From assembly GCA_905233845.1 (NCBI GenBank), contig CAJOFH010000001.1:62001-126000 (forward strand): a stretch of 64,000 nucleotides of DNA, read 5' to 3'. Positions 7,384 through 16,174 of this stretch are shown here, piece by piece (position 1 is the stretch's first letter; the number at the start of each line of letters is the position of its first letter). The notes below the pieces were generated by a model. That model saw nothing but the letters and a program-made list of their open reading frames with translations, did not search any database and was not told the origin of the DNA. This DNA comes from an uncultured Muribaculaceae bacterium. GTDB taxonomy: Bacteria; Bacteroidota; Bacteroidia; Bacteroidales; Muribaculaceae. Made by a program: the position numbers and the translations under genes.

Positions 7384-9939
7384 GTGGAAAAGAAAACTTA
7401 TACCTACGACGAGGCTTATCACGCTTCTTTAAAGTACTTTAAGGGCGACGAGCTTGCTGCGCGTGTGTGGGCAACGAAGTATGCTCTCAAGGACTCTTTT
7501 GGGCACCTTTATGAGCAGACTCCTGACGACATGCACCACCGCATCGCCAGCGAGATATCCCGCATTGAGAAAAAATATCCTAACCCGATGAGTGAGCAGC
7601 AAGTTTTTGACTTGCTCAAGAACTTCCGTTACATTGTGCCACAGGGTAGTCCTATGGCTGGCATTGGTAACAATTTCCAGATTGGCTCTCTCAGCAACTG
7701 CTTTGTGATTGGTCTTGACGGCCAACCTGACTCCTACGGAGGAATCATCAAGATTGACGAGGAGCAGGTTCAGCTCATGAAGCGCCGTGGTGGAGTGGGG
7801 CACGACCTGTCACACATCCGTCCTATGGGTTCGCCAGTTAAGAATTCAGCTCTGACCTCTACTGGCCTTGTGCCATTTATGGAGCGTTACAGCAACTCCA
7901 CACGCGAGGTTGCACAAGATGGACGCCGTGGAGCCTTGATGCTCACAGTGAGCATTAAGCACCCTGACAGCGAGTCGTTTATCGATGCTAAGATGACCGA
8001 GGGTAAGGTGACTGGTGCCAATGTGTCGGTGCGCATCGATGATGCATTCATGCAGGCTGCTGTCGAAGGTACAGAGTATACTCAGCAGTATCCGATTGAT
8101 GCCGAGGAGCCTACCTACACCAAGAAGATTGACGCCACCAAGCTCTGGAACAAGATTGTGCACAACGCTTGGAAGAGCGCCGAGCCTGGCGTGCTGTTCT
8201 GGGACACAATAACCCGTGAGGCTGTGCCCGATTGCTATGCCGACCTGGGATTCCGCACCATCTCGACTAACCCATGCGGCGAGATTCCTTTGTGTCCTTA
8301 CGACAGTTGCCGATTGATTGCTGTGAATCTATACAGCTATGTTGTGAATCCGTTCACTAAGGATGCTTACTTCGATTTTGAGAAGTTTGCCAAGCACATT
8401 GGCTATGCTCAGCGCATGATGGACGATATCATCGACCTGGAGATGGAGAAGATTGAGGCCATCCTTGCTAAGATTAAGCAAGACCCTGAGACCGAAGAGG
8501 TTAAACAAACGGAGTTAAACCTTTGGAAGAAGATTAGAAACAAGACTCTCAAGGGACGTCGCACTGGTGTGGGTACTACTGCCGAGGGTGATATGGTAGC
8601 TGCTATGGGACTCACTTATGGTACTGAAGAGGCTACTGAGTTCTCGGTGTCGGTTCACAAGGCTCTTGCACTTGCAGCCTACCGTTCATCGGTTAATATG
8701 GCGCGCGAACGTGGCGCTTTCGAGATTTATGATGCTAAGCGTGAGGAGAACAACCCATTCATTCAGCGCATCAGGGAGGCCGACCCAGAGCTTTATGACT
8801 TGATGGTGAAATATGGACGCCGTAACATAGCATGCCTTACTATTGCACCAACAGGTACAACGAGTATTTTGACACAAACCACTTCGGGTATCGAACCCGT
8901 GTTCCTGCCTGTTTACAAGCGTCGTCGCAAGGTGAACCCCAGCGACAAGGATGTGCGTGTCGACTATGTTGATGAGTCGGGCGATTCGTTCGAGGAGTAT
9001 ATCGTTTATCACCACAAGTTCATCACTTGGATGGAGGCCAATGGATTGGAGGTACGCAGCGACTACAGCCAGGAACAAATCGAGGAACTGGTGGCTCGCT
9101 CGCCTTATTACAAGGCTACAAGCAATGATGTGGACTGGCTCAACAAGGTGCGAATGCAGGGTGCGGTGCAAAAATGGGTGGACCACAGTATCAGTGTGAC
9201 AATCAACTTGCCTAATGACATCAGTGAGGAGATGGTAGGCAAACTCTATGTAGAGGCTTGGCGCTCAGGATGCAAGGGATGTACAGTTTATCGTGACGGC
9301 TCACGTAGTGGTGTGCTCATCTCACTCTCAGGCGACGGTAAGAACAAGAAAAAGAAGGGCGAAAAAGCTGGTCACTACATGGCCGAGGAGGAGCACATTC
9401 TCAAACGTCCAATGGAGCTGGAGGCCGATGTGGTGCGCTTCCAGAACAACAAGGAGAAGTGGATTGCTTTCATCGGACTTATCGACAACCGCCCATATGA
9501 GATATTCACTGGTATTGCCGACGATGAGGAGGGCATCTTCTGCCCCAAGTCGGTGACTAAGGGTAAGATTATCAAGGTGAAGGAGAATGGCGAGAAGCGT
9601 TATGACTTCCAGTTTATAAACAAGCGTGGTTTCAAGACCACAATTGAGGGTTTGAGCGAGAAGTTCAACCCCGAGTTCTGGAACTATGCCAAGCTTATCT
9701 CGGGAGTGCTCCGCTACGGTATGCCTATCGAGCAGGTGCTCAAACTCGTCGCAAGTCTGGAGCTCGACAACAAGAGCATCAACACTTGGAAGATGGGCGT
9801 GGAACGTGCTCTCAAGAAGTATCTTCCTAACGGTACCAAACTGAGCGGACAAACTTGCCCCAACTGTGGCCAAGAAACCCTCGTCTACCAAGAAGGTTGC
9901 CTAATCTGCACCAACTGCGGCACCTCCCGCTGCGGGTAG
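7384..9939 (+). CDS. nrdJ: adenosylcobalamin-dependent (class II) ribonucleoside reductase
   Basis: Reduces ribonucleotides to deoxyribonucleotides using a coenzyme-B12-derived thiyl radical, independent of oxygen. The 851-residue chain has the N-terminal redox Cys in SLSNCFV (about 105), the active-site NPCGE triad (Asn-Cys-Glu, about 296-300), the phosphate-binding APTGTTSILTQTTSGIEP segment, and a C-terminal zinc ribbon with CPNCG, CxxC and a final SRCG, which re-reduces the active site in this family. Start is GTG 7384, in frame with MEKKTYTYDEA and well placed behind the promoter; no upstream in-frame ATG exists. The gene stands alone between terminator-like structures. Confidence 0.94.
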   Translation: MEKKTYTYDEAYHASLKYFKGDELAARVWATKYALKDSFGHLYEQTPDDMHHRIASEISRIEKKYPNPMSEQQVFDLLKNFRYIVPQGSPMAGIGNNFQIGSLSNCFVIGLDGQPDSYGGIIKIDEEQVQLMKRRGGVGHDLSHIRPMGSPVKNSALTSTGLVPFMERYSNSTREVAQDGRRGALMLTVSIKHPDSESFIDAKMTEGKVTGANVSVRIDDAFMQAAVEGTEYTQQYPIDAEEPTYTKKIDATKLWNKIVHNAWKSAEPGVLFWDTITREAVPDCYADLGFRTISTNPCGEIPLCPYDSCRLIAVNLYSYVVNPFTKDAYFDFEKFAKHIGYAQRMMDDIIDLEMEKIEAILAKIKQDPETEEVKQTELNLWKKIRNKTLKGRRTGVGTTAEGDMVAAMGLTYGTEEATEFSVSVHKALALAAYRSSVNMARERGAFEIYDAKREENNPFIQRIREADPELYDLMVKYGRRNIACLTIAPTGTTSILTQTTSGIEPVFLPVYKRRRKVNPSDKDVRVDYVDESGDSFEEYIVYHHKFITWMEANGLEVRSDYSQEQIEELVARSPYYKATSNDVDWLNKVRMQGAVQKWVDHSISVTINLPNDISEEMVGKLYVEAWRSGCKGCTVYRDGSRSGVLISLSGDGKNKKKKGEKAGHYMAEEEHILKRPMELEADVVRFQNNKEKWIAFIGLIDNRPYEIFTGIADDEEGIFCPKSVTKGKIIKVKENGEKRYDFQFINKRGFKTTIEGLSEKFNPEFWNYAKLISGVLRYGMPIEQVLKLVASLELDNKSINTWKMGVERALKKYLPNGTKLSGQTCPNCGQETLVYQEGCLICTNCGTSRCG

Positions 9940-9971
9940 CAGCATTCAAGAGTGAAGCGGGAGCTGAACTT

Positions 9972-10050
9972 GCAAGGTGGCGCCTTGCGACCTATCAACT
10001 GATTGTCCTTTAATGAATTGATGCAATCAGTCTGCAGGTCGTGAGGCACC
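9972..10050. other. nested inverted repeats between convergent genes
   Basis: The 156-bp gap between the RNR gene and the ThiE-like gene holds several dyads: a 6-bp hairpin (9972-9977 with 9983-9988), an 8-bp pair (9998-10005 with 10024-10031), and an outer pairing of CGACCT with AGGTCG enclosing it. There is no T-run, so this is not a typical intrinsic terminator. It may be a terminator of another kind or a structured 3' end. Confidence 0.35.
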
Positions 10051-10095
10051 TCCTGTCTCGTGGAACAACTGTCTGGAGTTTCTGGGCAATCTCAA

Positions 10096-10689
10096 TTAGT
10101 TGTCCGTCAATCTGCGCTCAAGGAATGTCGTGAGAGCAGCAAGTAGTTGTGGCAAATCTGATGGCAGGGTAGTGCTGTGATACACTGCTATGCCGTCAAT
10201 GCCCGTTGACATAAGTTTTTCGAGACTCATATCAGGTGCGAAGGTCGCTACCACAGGCTCATCGAGGTTGCTGTCACGCATTTGTTGCACTATTCTTTGG
10301 CAGTTGTCTAAATCTGAGCCTTTTACAGCGATGTAGTCAATAGCCGTTCGTGGAAGGAATGGCACTTGCGCTGAGTCCTCTATCGTAACCCCCATAATAG
10401 GCTCCTCTCCCAGCGCTTTGCGCGTTTCGATAAGAGTGGGCAAATAGCTTGCTGTCAAATGAATCCCTGCCAGCTTGAGCCGTATGACCATATCCACGTC
10501 GTTCTCAACCGATAGAAACGCCTCACAATCACTGCATTTCTCCTGCAAAGCCTTTACTAAAGGTTCAATGTCATTTTTAGGCACTTCACTCAGGTCCACT
10601 CTTATCCATCGGCAACCTTTGTCGAGTGCTTGGTTGGTGATGCTTACTATCTCGCTTGCGCTGTTGCCACTTATCAAGTATTGTAACAT
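10096..10689 (-). CDS. ThiE/TenI-like TIM-barrel protein, probably not a canonical thiamine-phosphate synthase
   Basis: A 197-residue protein with the outline of the thiamine-phosphate synthase/TenI family: GCRWIRVDL early, a strand with SVENDVDMVIRLKLAGIHL where ThiE has NDRVDLALAxGVHLG, then EPIMGVTIED and FLPRTAIDYIAVKG. Several usual active-site positions are not kept: the Q-x-R-x-K strand becomes RVDLSE, and the NDR motif becomes ENDV. It is therefore a divergent homologue whose reaction is uncertain. It is a single gene with its own promoter and no thiamine genes nearby. Confidence 0.6.
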   Translation of the reverse strand: MLQYLISGNSASEIVSITNQALDKGCRWIRVDLSEVPKNDIEPLVKALQEKCSDCEAFLSVENDVDMVIRLKLAGIHLTASYLPTLIETRKALGEEPIMGVTIEDSAQVPFLPRTAIDYIAVKGSDLDNCQRIVQQMRDSNLDEPVVATFAPDMSLEKLMSTGIDGIAVYHSTTLPSDLPQLLAALTTFLERRLTDN

Positions 10690-10712
10690 TGTCTTCTCTT
10701 AGATTTTTGCTG

Positions 10713-10720
10713 CAAAAATA
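10713..10720 (-). promoter_or_regulatory. -7 element of the ThiE-like gene
   Basis: Reads TATTTTTG on the minus strand, matching TAnnTTTG, 24 bp upstream of the start codon. No convincing -33 element is seen. Confidence 0.4.
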
Positions 10721-10783
10721 GTGGAATTTCGGCGAAAAAGTGGAAAAAGAGTCGATTTTTATAAAAATAATATTTATTTTGTA

Positions 10784-10812
10784 TTGCAGTCGAGAAATTA
10801 TTTGTACCTTTG
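10784..10812 (+). promoter_or_regulatory. promoter of the zapB-like/zapA operon
   Basis: TTG at 10784-10786, an 18-bp gap and TACCTTTG at 10805-10812, an exact -7 match. Transcription would start close to 10819, giving a very short leader before ATG 10830. This excludes a longer in-frame start at 10740, which lies upstream of the promoter. Confidence 0.55.
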
Positions 10813-10829
10813 TAAAATTTTGGAGAACT

Positions 10830-11123
10830 ATGGCAAATGAGTTGCAACAAACGCTGGCAAGAATCATCAACAAGAGCAATATCTTGGTTGAGAAATATCA
10901 TGCGCTGGAGGACGTTAACAGCCAGCTCGCCAGCGAGAAGGAGCAACTCGAAAAAGAGATAGAGCAAATAAAGAGAGACAATGAGAGGTTAACTCAAGAA
11001 ATTGAGTATTTGAAGATGGCACGTGTTGTCACTCCTAATCTCGACGATGTGGAAAAAGCCAGAACCACAATCTCCACATTAGTGCGGGACATTGACAAAT
11101 GCATCGCTCAACTTAATGAATGA
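10830..11123 (+). CDS. ZapB-like coiled-coil protein
   Basis: A 97-residue protein that is almost entirely heptad-repeat helix (LEDVNSQLASEKEQLEKEIE, then ERLTQEIEYLKM). It is followed after 9 bp by zapA, and this pairing suggests a division-ring accessory protein acting like ZapB, which bridges ZapA-FtsZ assemblies. Sequence identity to E. coli ZapB is not demonstrable by eye, so the role is inferred from coiled-coil character and position. The start ATG is fixed by the promoter immediately upstream. Confidence 0.6.
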   Translation: MANELQQTLARIINKSNILVEKYHALEDVNSQLASEKEQLEKEIEQIKRDNERLTQEIEYLKMARVVTPNLDDVEKARTTISTLVRDIDKCIAQLNE

Positions 11124-11132
11124 TGCACGATT

Positions 11133-11432
11133 ATGGCAACTGACGATAAAAATTTAAATATAAAGATAAGAATTGCCGATGTTGAGCCCATTGCGCTCAC
11201 CATCCCACGCGACGAGGAAGCAAGCTACCGCGAGGCCGAGAAGCTTGTCAACACCTTGTGGAACAAGTGGATCGACAAGTTTGAGGGCGACAACTCCTCA
11301 CAGCGAGTCATGGCAATGGTTGCGTTTCAGTTTGCAAGACTTTATTCTAAGTCTTATAATCAAAATGTCGCTGTGAACAAATTCCTCACCGCTTTTGAGC
11401 AGCAGCTCAACGATGTTGTGGTGAAGATATGA
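11133..11432 (+). CDS. zapA: cell division protein ZapA
   Basis: A 99-residue cytosolic protein that binds and cross-links FtsZ filaments at the Z-ring. It has the ZapA pattern: an N-terminal strand region (IKIRIADVEPIALTIPRDEE), the YREAEKLVNTLWNKW helix, and the long C-terminal dimerisation helix with RVMAMVAFQFARLY. It follows the coiled-coil gene and precedes a structured RNA, an arrangement reminiscent of zapA-ssrS in proteobacteria. Confidence 0.85.
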   Translation: MATDDKNLNIKIRIADVEPIALTIPRDEEASYREAEKLVNTLWNKWIDKFEGDNSSQRVMAMVAFQFARLYSKSYNQNVAVNKFLTAFEQQLNDVVVKI

Positions 11433-11560
11433 CATGACGCTTTGCATGGGGTATTACGTCCCGACAAGGCGCTATAATATTGAATTTATAGGTTCCTGCA
11501 CTACTCTTTAGCAAGGACCGCTATGATAGCGGAATGACTTGCGGTGAGCAGTGCTTTTTT
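11433..11560 (+). ncRNA. ssrS: structured RNA between zapA and rny, probable 6S RNA
   Basis: The 150-bp gap has no ORF but folds by eye into consecutive stems: 11438-11444 with 11465-11471 (7 bp, one G-U), 11472-11477 with 11486-11491 (6 bp), and a long 3' hairpin in which 11498-11506 pairs with 11546-11554 (one mismatch), enclosing 11511-11515/11538-11542 and a perfect 6-bp stem 11518-11523/11527-11532. It ends in six T residues (11555-11560). Position directly behind zapA is the classic location of 6S RNA, a sigma-70 holoenzyme inhibitor, in other bacteria. The 6S identity is inferred; the structure is seen. Confidence 0.55.
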
Positions 11561-11582
11561 ATTTATAATTAAAATTTTTATA

Positions 11583-13124
11583 ATGGACATAGTAATTTAT
11601 ATCGTAATCGCAATCGTGGCGTTGATTATAGGCGCCGTTATCGCAAGCATTATTTCAAAGCGCAGCGCTAAATCGCATGCCAATACGATTGTGGAGAAAG
11701 CTAAACTCGAAGCAGAGGTGCTCAAGAATAACGAGGTGCTCAAAGGCAAGGAAGAAGGTCTTGCCATTAAGAGCGAGAGCGAAAAGCAGGCCAACGCACG
11801 CCTGGCTAAGGTGCAGTCGAGTGAGGCAAAACTGAAACAGCGTGAGATACAGCTCAACCAACAGCAACAAGAGTTGCAGCGCAAGAAGACCGAGACCGAC
11901 AACCTGAAGGTTAATCTCGACAACCAACTTTCAGTACTTGAAGATCGCAAGAAAGAAGTTGATAAGATGGAGATGAAGGTGCGTGACACTCTCGAGCACG
12001 TGAGCGGACTTTCGGCCGAGGAAGCCAAGGAGAAACTCGTTGAGTCGCTCAAGGACGAGGCCAAGACTGCTGCCGCAAGCTATATCAATGATATTATGGA
12101 CGATGCTAAGCTAACCGCCAATAAGGAGGCCAAGCGCATCATTGTGGCTACCATTCAGCGAGTTGCCACTGAGACCGCTATCGAGAATGCTGTGACTGTG
12201 TTCCACATCGACAACGACGAGATGAAGGGACGCATCATTGGGCGCGAGGGTCGCAATATCCGCGCTCTGGAGTCGGCTACTGGTATCGAGATTATCGTTG
12301 ACGACACACCCGAGGCTATCGTGCTCTCAAGTTTCGACCCTGTGCGCCGTGAGATTGCCCGCTTAGCTCTGCATCAGCTGGTTGCCGACGGTCGCATCCA
12401 TCCCGCACGTATCGAGGAGGTGGTAGCTAAAGTTCGCCGTCAAGTTGAGGACGAGATTATCGAGACTGGTAAGCGCACTGCTATCGACTTGGGTATCCAT
12501 GGCTTGCATCCTGAGCTCATTCGTCTCATTGGTAAGATGAAATATCGTTCAAGCTACGGTCAGAACTTGCTTCAGCACTCACGCGAAACAGCCAACCTGT
12601 GTGCTGTGATGGCAAGTGAGCTTGGTTTGAATCCCAAAAAGGCGCGCCGCGCGGGTCTGCTGCACGACATTGGCAAGGTGCCCGATGATGAGCCCGAATT
12701 GCCACACGCTCAGTTGGGTATGAAGCTCGCCGAGAAATACAAGGAGAAAGCCGACATCTGCAACGCCATTGGTGCTCACCACGACGAGGAAGAGGCTACA
12801 AGCCTTTATGCTCCTATCGTACAAGTGTGCGACGCTATCTCGGGTGCTCGCCCAGGTGCTCGCCGCGAGGTGGTGGAAGCCTATATCAAGCGTCTTAACG
12901 ACCTTGAGAAGCTGGCGATGTCTTATCCTGGTGTTGTCAAGACCTATGCGATACAGGCTGGTCGTGAGCTACGTGTTATAGTTGGCGCCGACAAGATTAG
13001 CGACCAGGAGACCGAGAAACTCTCGACCGAGATAGCTCAGAAGATTCAAGACGAGATGACCTATCCAGGACAGGTGCGCATCACCGTGATCCGTGAGACA
13101 CGTGCCGTGAGCTTCGCAAAATAA
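11583..13124 (+). CDS. rny: ribonuclease Y
   Basis: Membrane-anchored endoribonuclease that starts mRNA turnover. The 513-residue protein has one N-terminal transmembrane helix ([18 protein letters not shown]), a long coiled coil (to about 170), a KH RNA-binding domain with [15 protein letters not shown] (about 217-231), and an HD hydrolase domain with LLHDIGKV (about 359-366). Start ATG 11583 is chosen over an in-frame ATG at 11544 because the latter lies inside the structured RNA. The next gene, 11 bp downstream, encodes RicT, a known RNase Y partner in Bacillus. Confidence 0.95.
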   Translation: MDIVIYIVIAIVALIIGAVIASIISKRSAKSHANTIVEKAKLEAEVLKNNEVLKGKEEGLAIKSESEKQANARLAKVQSSEAKLKQREIQLNQQQQELQRKKTETDNLKVNLDNQLSVLEDRKKEVDKMEMKVRDTLEHVSGLSAEEAKEKLVESLKDEAKTAAASYINDIMDDAKLTANKEAKRIIVATIQRVATETAIENAVTVFHIDNDEMKGRIIGREGRNIRALESATGIEIIVDDTPEAIVLSSFDPVRREIARLALHQLVADGRIHPARIEEVVAKVRRQVEDEIIETGKRTAIDLGIHGLHPELIRLIGKMKYRSSYGQNLLQHSRETANLCAVMASELGLNPKKARRAGLLHDIGKVPDDEPELPHAQLGMKLAEKYKEKADICNAIGAHHDEEEATSLYAPIVQVCDAISGARPGARREVVEAYIKRLNDLEKLAMSYPGVVKTYAIQAGRELRVIVGADKISDQETEKLSTEIAQKIQDEMTYPGQVRITVIRETRAVSFAK

Positions 13125-13135
13125 AGATGTGAGAA

Positions 13136-14512
13136 ATGGATGAGATTAATAACCCATTAACTTCACCCGAACAGCTCAGCACCAGCAAGCCTGAATCTTG
13201 CAAGAAGTCGTGTGAAAACTGTTGCGCTGGCCGTTGCAACCTCGACAGTTACAACTGGCTTGATGACGTGCCCGGTGGAAAGAATGACTTTGACATCGTT
13301 GAAGTCCATTTCAAGAACACCAGGCGTGGATTCTATCGCAACTCGGCGAAGCTTGACCTCAAGCAAGGTGATGTGGTGGCAGTGGAAGCCAATCCTGGCC
13401 ATGATATTGGCACGGTGGCGCTCACTGGCAACCTGGTGAAGCTGCAGATGAAGCGTACGCGTCTCAGACCCGATGCCGAGATACTGCGTGTCTTCCGTAA
13501 AGCTAAACCTGCCGACATCGAACGATTTGAGCAGGCTAAGGCTAAGGAGGTTGACACCATGATTCGCTCGCGACAGATTGCCAAGGATTTGGGTTTGGAG
13601 ATGAAAATTGGCGATGTGGAGTATCAGGGCGACGGCAACAAGGCTATTTTCTACTATATCGCCGATGGACGCGTTGACTTCCGTCAACTCATCAAGGTGC
13701 TCGCCGATGTGTTCAAGATTCGAGTGGAGATGAAGCAGATTGGTGCTCGTCAGGAAGCTGGGCGAATCGGTGGAATAGGCCCCTGTGGGCGACCGCTGTG
13801 CTGCGCCAGCTGGATGAGCACGTTTGTCTCGGTGGCTACTGGAGCGGCACGATATCAAGAGGTGTCGCTCAATCCACAGAAGCTGGCAGGTCAGTGCGCA
13901 AAGCTCAAGTGCTGCATTAACTTTGAGGTTGATACTTATGTTGAGGCGGCAAAGTCGTTGCCTAAACGAGACATTGTTCTCGAAACCGAAGATAATACTT
14001 ATTATCACTTTAAGACCGATATTCTAAAGCAGGAGATGAGCTACTCAACTGAGAAGGGAGTGCCCGTCGATTTGGTGACTATCACACCTGAACGTGTTAG
14101 AGAGGTTATAGCACTCAATAATGAGGGTGTTAAGCCTGAACGTTTGGAAGGGTCGGAATATGAAGCGAAAAATGAGCGCAGCGCTTATGGCGACCTCGTG
14201 GGGCAGGATAGTATTAACCGCTTTGACAACGCCAAGAAAAAGAAGAAAAAGAAAAACCGCAACAAAGGTGGACAACAACCTGCTGCCAATAAGGAGAAGC
14301 AGCAAGCTGTGAAGGAACAAAACAAGAAAGGGGGATTTAATCAGGAACGTCAGCGCAAGGGGCGTGATAGCCGCCGATTTACAGGCGCTCCAGTTGCTCA
14401 ACCCACTGGATTGAAAGAGTTCCGACCACGTAACCCCGACAAGCGGCCAAAGAATAATCCGAGCAATCGCACCGATCGCTCAAATCGTACGAATGACAAC
14501 AGTGACAAGTAG
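13136..14512 (+). CDS. ricT: RicT/PSP1-domain regulator of RNase Y
   Basis: PSP1 C-terminal-domain protein homologous to B. subtilis RicT (YaaT), a subunit of the iron-sulfur Y-complex that redirects RNase Y cleavage. Cysteine motifs typical of RicT are visible: CGRPLCCASW (about 217-226) and CAKLKCCINFE shortly after. Additional cysteines at the N-terminus (CKKSCENCCAGRC) are distinctive of the Bacteroidota form. The C-terminal ~110 residues are a Lys/Gln/Arg-rich disordered tail. It sits 11 bp after rny, supporting a shared function. RicA and RicF homologues are not in the window. Overlaps gldH by 20 bp. Confidence 0.85.
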   Translation: MDEINNPLTSPEQLSTSKPESCKKSCENCCAGRCNLDSYNWLDDVPGGKNDFDIVEVHFKNTRRGFYRNSAKLDLKQGDVVAVEANPGHDIGTVALTGNLVKLQMKRTRLRPDAEILRVFRKAKPADIERFEQAKAKEVDTMIRSRQIAKDLGLEMKIGDVEYQGDGNKAIFYYIADGRVDFRQLIKVLADVFKIRVEMKQIGARQEAGRIGGIGPCGRPLCCASWMSTFVSVATGAARYQEVSLNPQKLAGQCAKLKCCINFEVDTYVEAAKSLPKRDIVLETEDNTYYHFKTDILKQEMSYSTEKGVPVDLVTITPERVREVIALNNEGVKPERLEGSEYEAKNERSAYGDLVGQDSINRFDNAKKKKKKKNRNKGGQQPAANKEKQQAVKEQNKKGGFNQERQRKGRDSRRFTGAPVAQPTGLKEFRPRNPDKRPKNNPSNRTDRSNRTNDNSDK

Positions 14513-15002
14513 TATAAACAAAATATTATCTCAGCACTTTGTCATTATGGCGACGTTGATACTATGTGCTTTGTCTTGCTTGAACGCTTGCTCGTTTGGG
14601 CAAGACAAATCGGCACATTTCAAAACCCTCCCCGACGAGGGTTGGAACAAGGGCATGTCTATTAAGTTCACGCCCGAGTATGCCGACTCGTCGCTTACCT
14701 ACGACATCGAGCTGGCTGTGAGGCACAACAACGACTATCAGTTCAGCAACTTGAGCCTCGTGGTCGACCTTATCGACAGCGTGAAGAATGTGAACCGCAA
14801 CAACATCGACTTTGAGCTCAGCGACGGCTATGGCAACTGGAAGGGCTCGGGATTTGGGGCCATTTACCAAGCGAGCGTAGTGATCGCTCAAGGTGTCACT
14901 CCCTCGCAGGTGGGGGCGATAGTTGTGTGGCAAGCGATGAACAATTGCGACGTGGTGAAAAATGTTACCGACATTGGAGTGATTGTTACCCCAAGCAAAT
15001 AA
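14493..15002 (+). CDS. gldH: gliding motility lipoprotein GldH-like
   Basis: A 169-residue outer-membrane-type lipoprotein. A hydrophobic segment (MATLILCALSCLNAC) ends in a lipobox, LNAC. The mature part has GldH features such as WNKGMSIKFTPEY, YDIELAVRHNNDYQFSNLSL and the DGYGNWKGSGFG motif. GldH is needed for gliding in flavobacteria, but homologues are kept in non-gliding Bacteroidales, probably for type IX secretion-related or envelope functions. The start at 14493 gives positive/polar residues ahead of the hydrophobic core; ATG 14547 is an alternative. Confidence 0.82.
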   Translation: MTTVTSSINKILSQHFVIMATLILCALSCLNACSFGQDKSAHFKTLPDEGWNKGMSIKFTPEYADSSLTYDIELAVRHNNDYQFSNLSLVVDLIDSVKNVNRNNIDFELSDGYGNWKGSGFGAIYQASVVIAQGVTPSQVGAIVVWQAMNNCDVVKNVTDIGVIVTPSK

Positions 15003-15009
15003 TAAACTT

Positions 15010-15666
15010 ATGGACTGCAGCCTCGCTAATATCGACTCGATAATCTTTGACATGGACGGCACTCTTTGGAACGCCACCGATAGCTATGCCAAGATTTGGA
15101 ATGTCACGTGCCACGACTTTGGCATGGAGGCCGGTTTCATGGGCAAGGACTTGGTGCAGTTTATGGGTATGAGCATCGAGAGCATCATTGAGCATCTGTT
15201 GGGCAGGAATATGACTGTCGACAAGGCTGTTTTTCTTAAACGACTGATGGAGAACGAGGATGCCTTGATGCCGCAACTGGGCGGTGTGATGTTCTCGGGT
15301 GTAAAGGAATCACTCGAGAAACTAAGCGTTGATTTTAGGCTCTTTATGCTCAGCAATTGCTCGGCAAGAGGACTCAAAAACTTTGTGAACTACACTGGCA
15401 CCGCTCATCTCTTTGAGGGGTTGCTCACGCAGGGAGAGCGGCCTGTCGAGAAGTGTGAGAACTTGCAATACTTGGCGAGCAAGTTCTCGCTCAAGAACCC
15501 TACCTATGTGGGAGATACACAGGGCGACTGCAACCAATGTCACGCAGCTGGCATGCCATTCACTTATGCCGCTTGGGGATTTGGACATTGCGATAACGCC
15601 GAGTGGAAGTTCAACACAATCGAAGAAATGACCATGAACTTTTTGAATACCAAAACCTTACAATAG
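15010..15666 (+). CDS. HAD-superfamily phosphatase (phosphoglycolate phosphatase-like)
   Basis: Cytosolic hydrolase with the HAD motifs in order: FDMDGTLW (motif I), MLSNCS (motif II), the lysine in PVEKCEN (motif III), and VGDTQGDCNQCHAAG (motif IV). A helical cap between motifs I and II identifies subclass I, as in phosphoglycolate phosphatases. Substrate cannot be predicted. ATG 15010, just before the first strand, is preferred over an in-frame ATG 14983 that overlaps gldH. It is part of a run of closely spaced genes from rny to the repeat protein. Confidence 0.85.
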   Translation: MDCSLANIDSIIFDMDGTLWNATDSYAKIWNVTCHDFGMEAGFMGKDLVQFMGMSIESIIEHLLGRNMTVDKAVFLKRLMENEDALMPQLGGVMFSGVKESLEKLSVDFRLFMLSNCSARGLKNFVNYTGTAHLFEGLLTQGERPVEKCENLQYLASKFSLKNPTYVGDTQGDCNQCHAAGMPFTYAAWGFGHCDNAEWKFNTIEEMTMNFLNTKTLQ

Positions 15667-15678
15667 TAAAAACCTTGT

Positions 15679-16161
15679 GTGATGATAACCAAAAGTAATG
15701 CTAAGAATACGATAGTCCAGCTATTTAAATATGGAGTAATAGGCGTGATGAACACTCTCATTACTGCCATTTCGTTCTATCTGCTTAATACTTGGCTGGG
15801 GGTGCCTTACGGCCCTGCTAACATCATTGGATATGTGCTTGGTGTGATTAACAGTTTCATTTGGAACCGAAATTGGGTATTTAAAAACAAGAAGAATCTA
15901 AAGCGGCAAGCTTTGCTTTTTGGCTGTGGTTTCTTCATCTGCTGGCTGCTGCAAGGTGGAGTGAGTCTCTTGCTGCTCGAGGGCCTTGGATGGAAGAATT
16001 TGCCAGTCGACACTATTCCTTTCCTCCCCATGGAGAAAGCTGGACAGAACATCGTAATGATAATATCGATGGTTGTCTATACTATTGCCAACTATATCTA
16101 TAACCGCACAGTTACTTTCAAGGTGAAAGAAGAAACTCAAGAAACAACAGAAACAAACTAA
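15679..16161 (+). CDS. GtrA-family membrane protein
   Basis: A 160-residue protein with four transmembrane helices and the GtrA hallmarks: FKYGVIGVMNTLITAISFYL, then VINSFIWNRNWVFK between helices 2 and 3, and a final IANYIYNRTVTFK. GtrA-type proteins are thought to flip undecaprenyl-linked sugars or help cell-surface polysaccharide synthesis. No glycosyltransferase is adjacent. Two consecutive ATG codons (15679 and 15682... read MM) are possible starts. Confidence 0.85.
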   Translation: MMITKSNAKNTIVQLFKYGVIGVMNTLITAISFYLLNTWLGVPYGPANIIGYVLGVINSFIWNRNWVFKNKKNLKRQALLFGCGFFICWLLQGGVSLLLLEGLGWKNLPVDTIPFLPMEKAGQNIVMIISMVVYTIANYIYNRTVTFKVKEETQETTETN

Positions 16162-16174
16162 TACTTTCCAAATT

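Noticed and set aside
13163-14008. 281-codon minus-strand frame opposite ricT
   Set aside because: Antisense shadow of a well-supported gene; no domain or start context.
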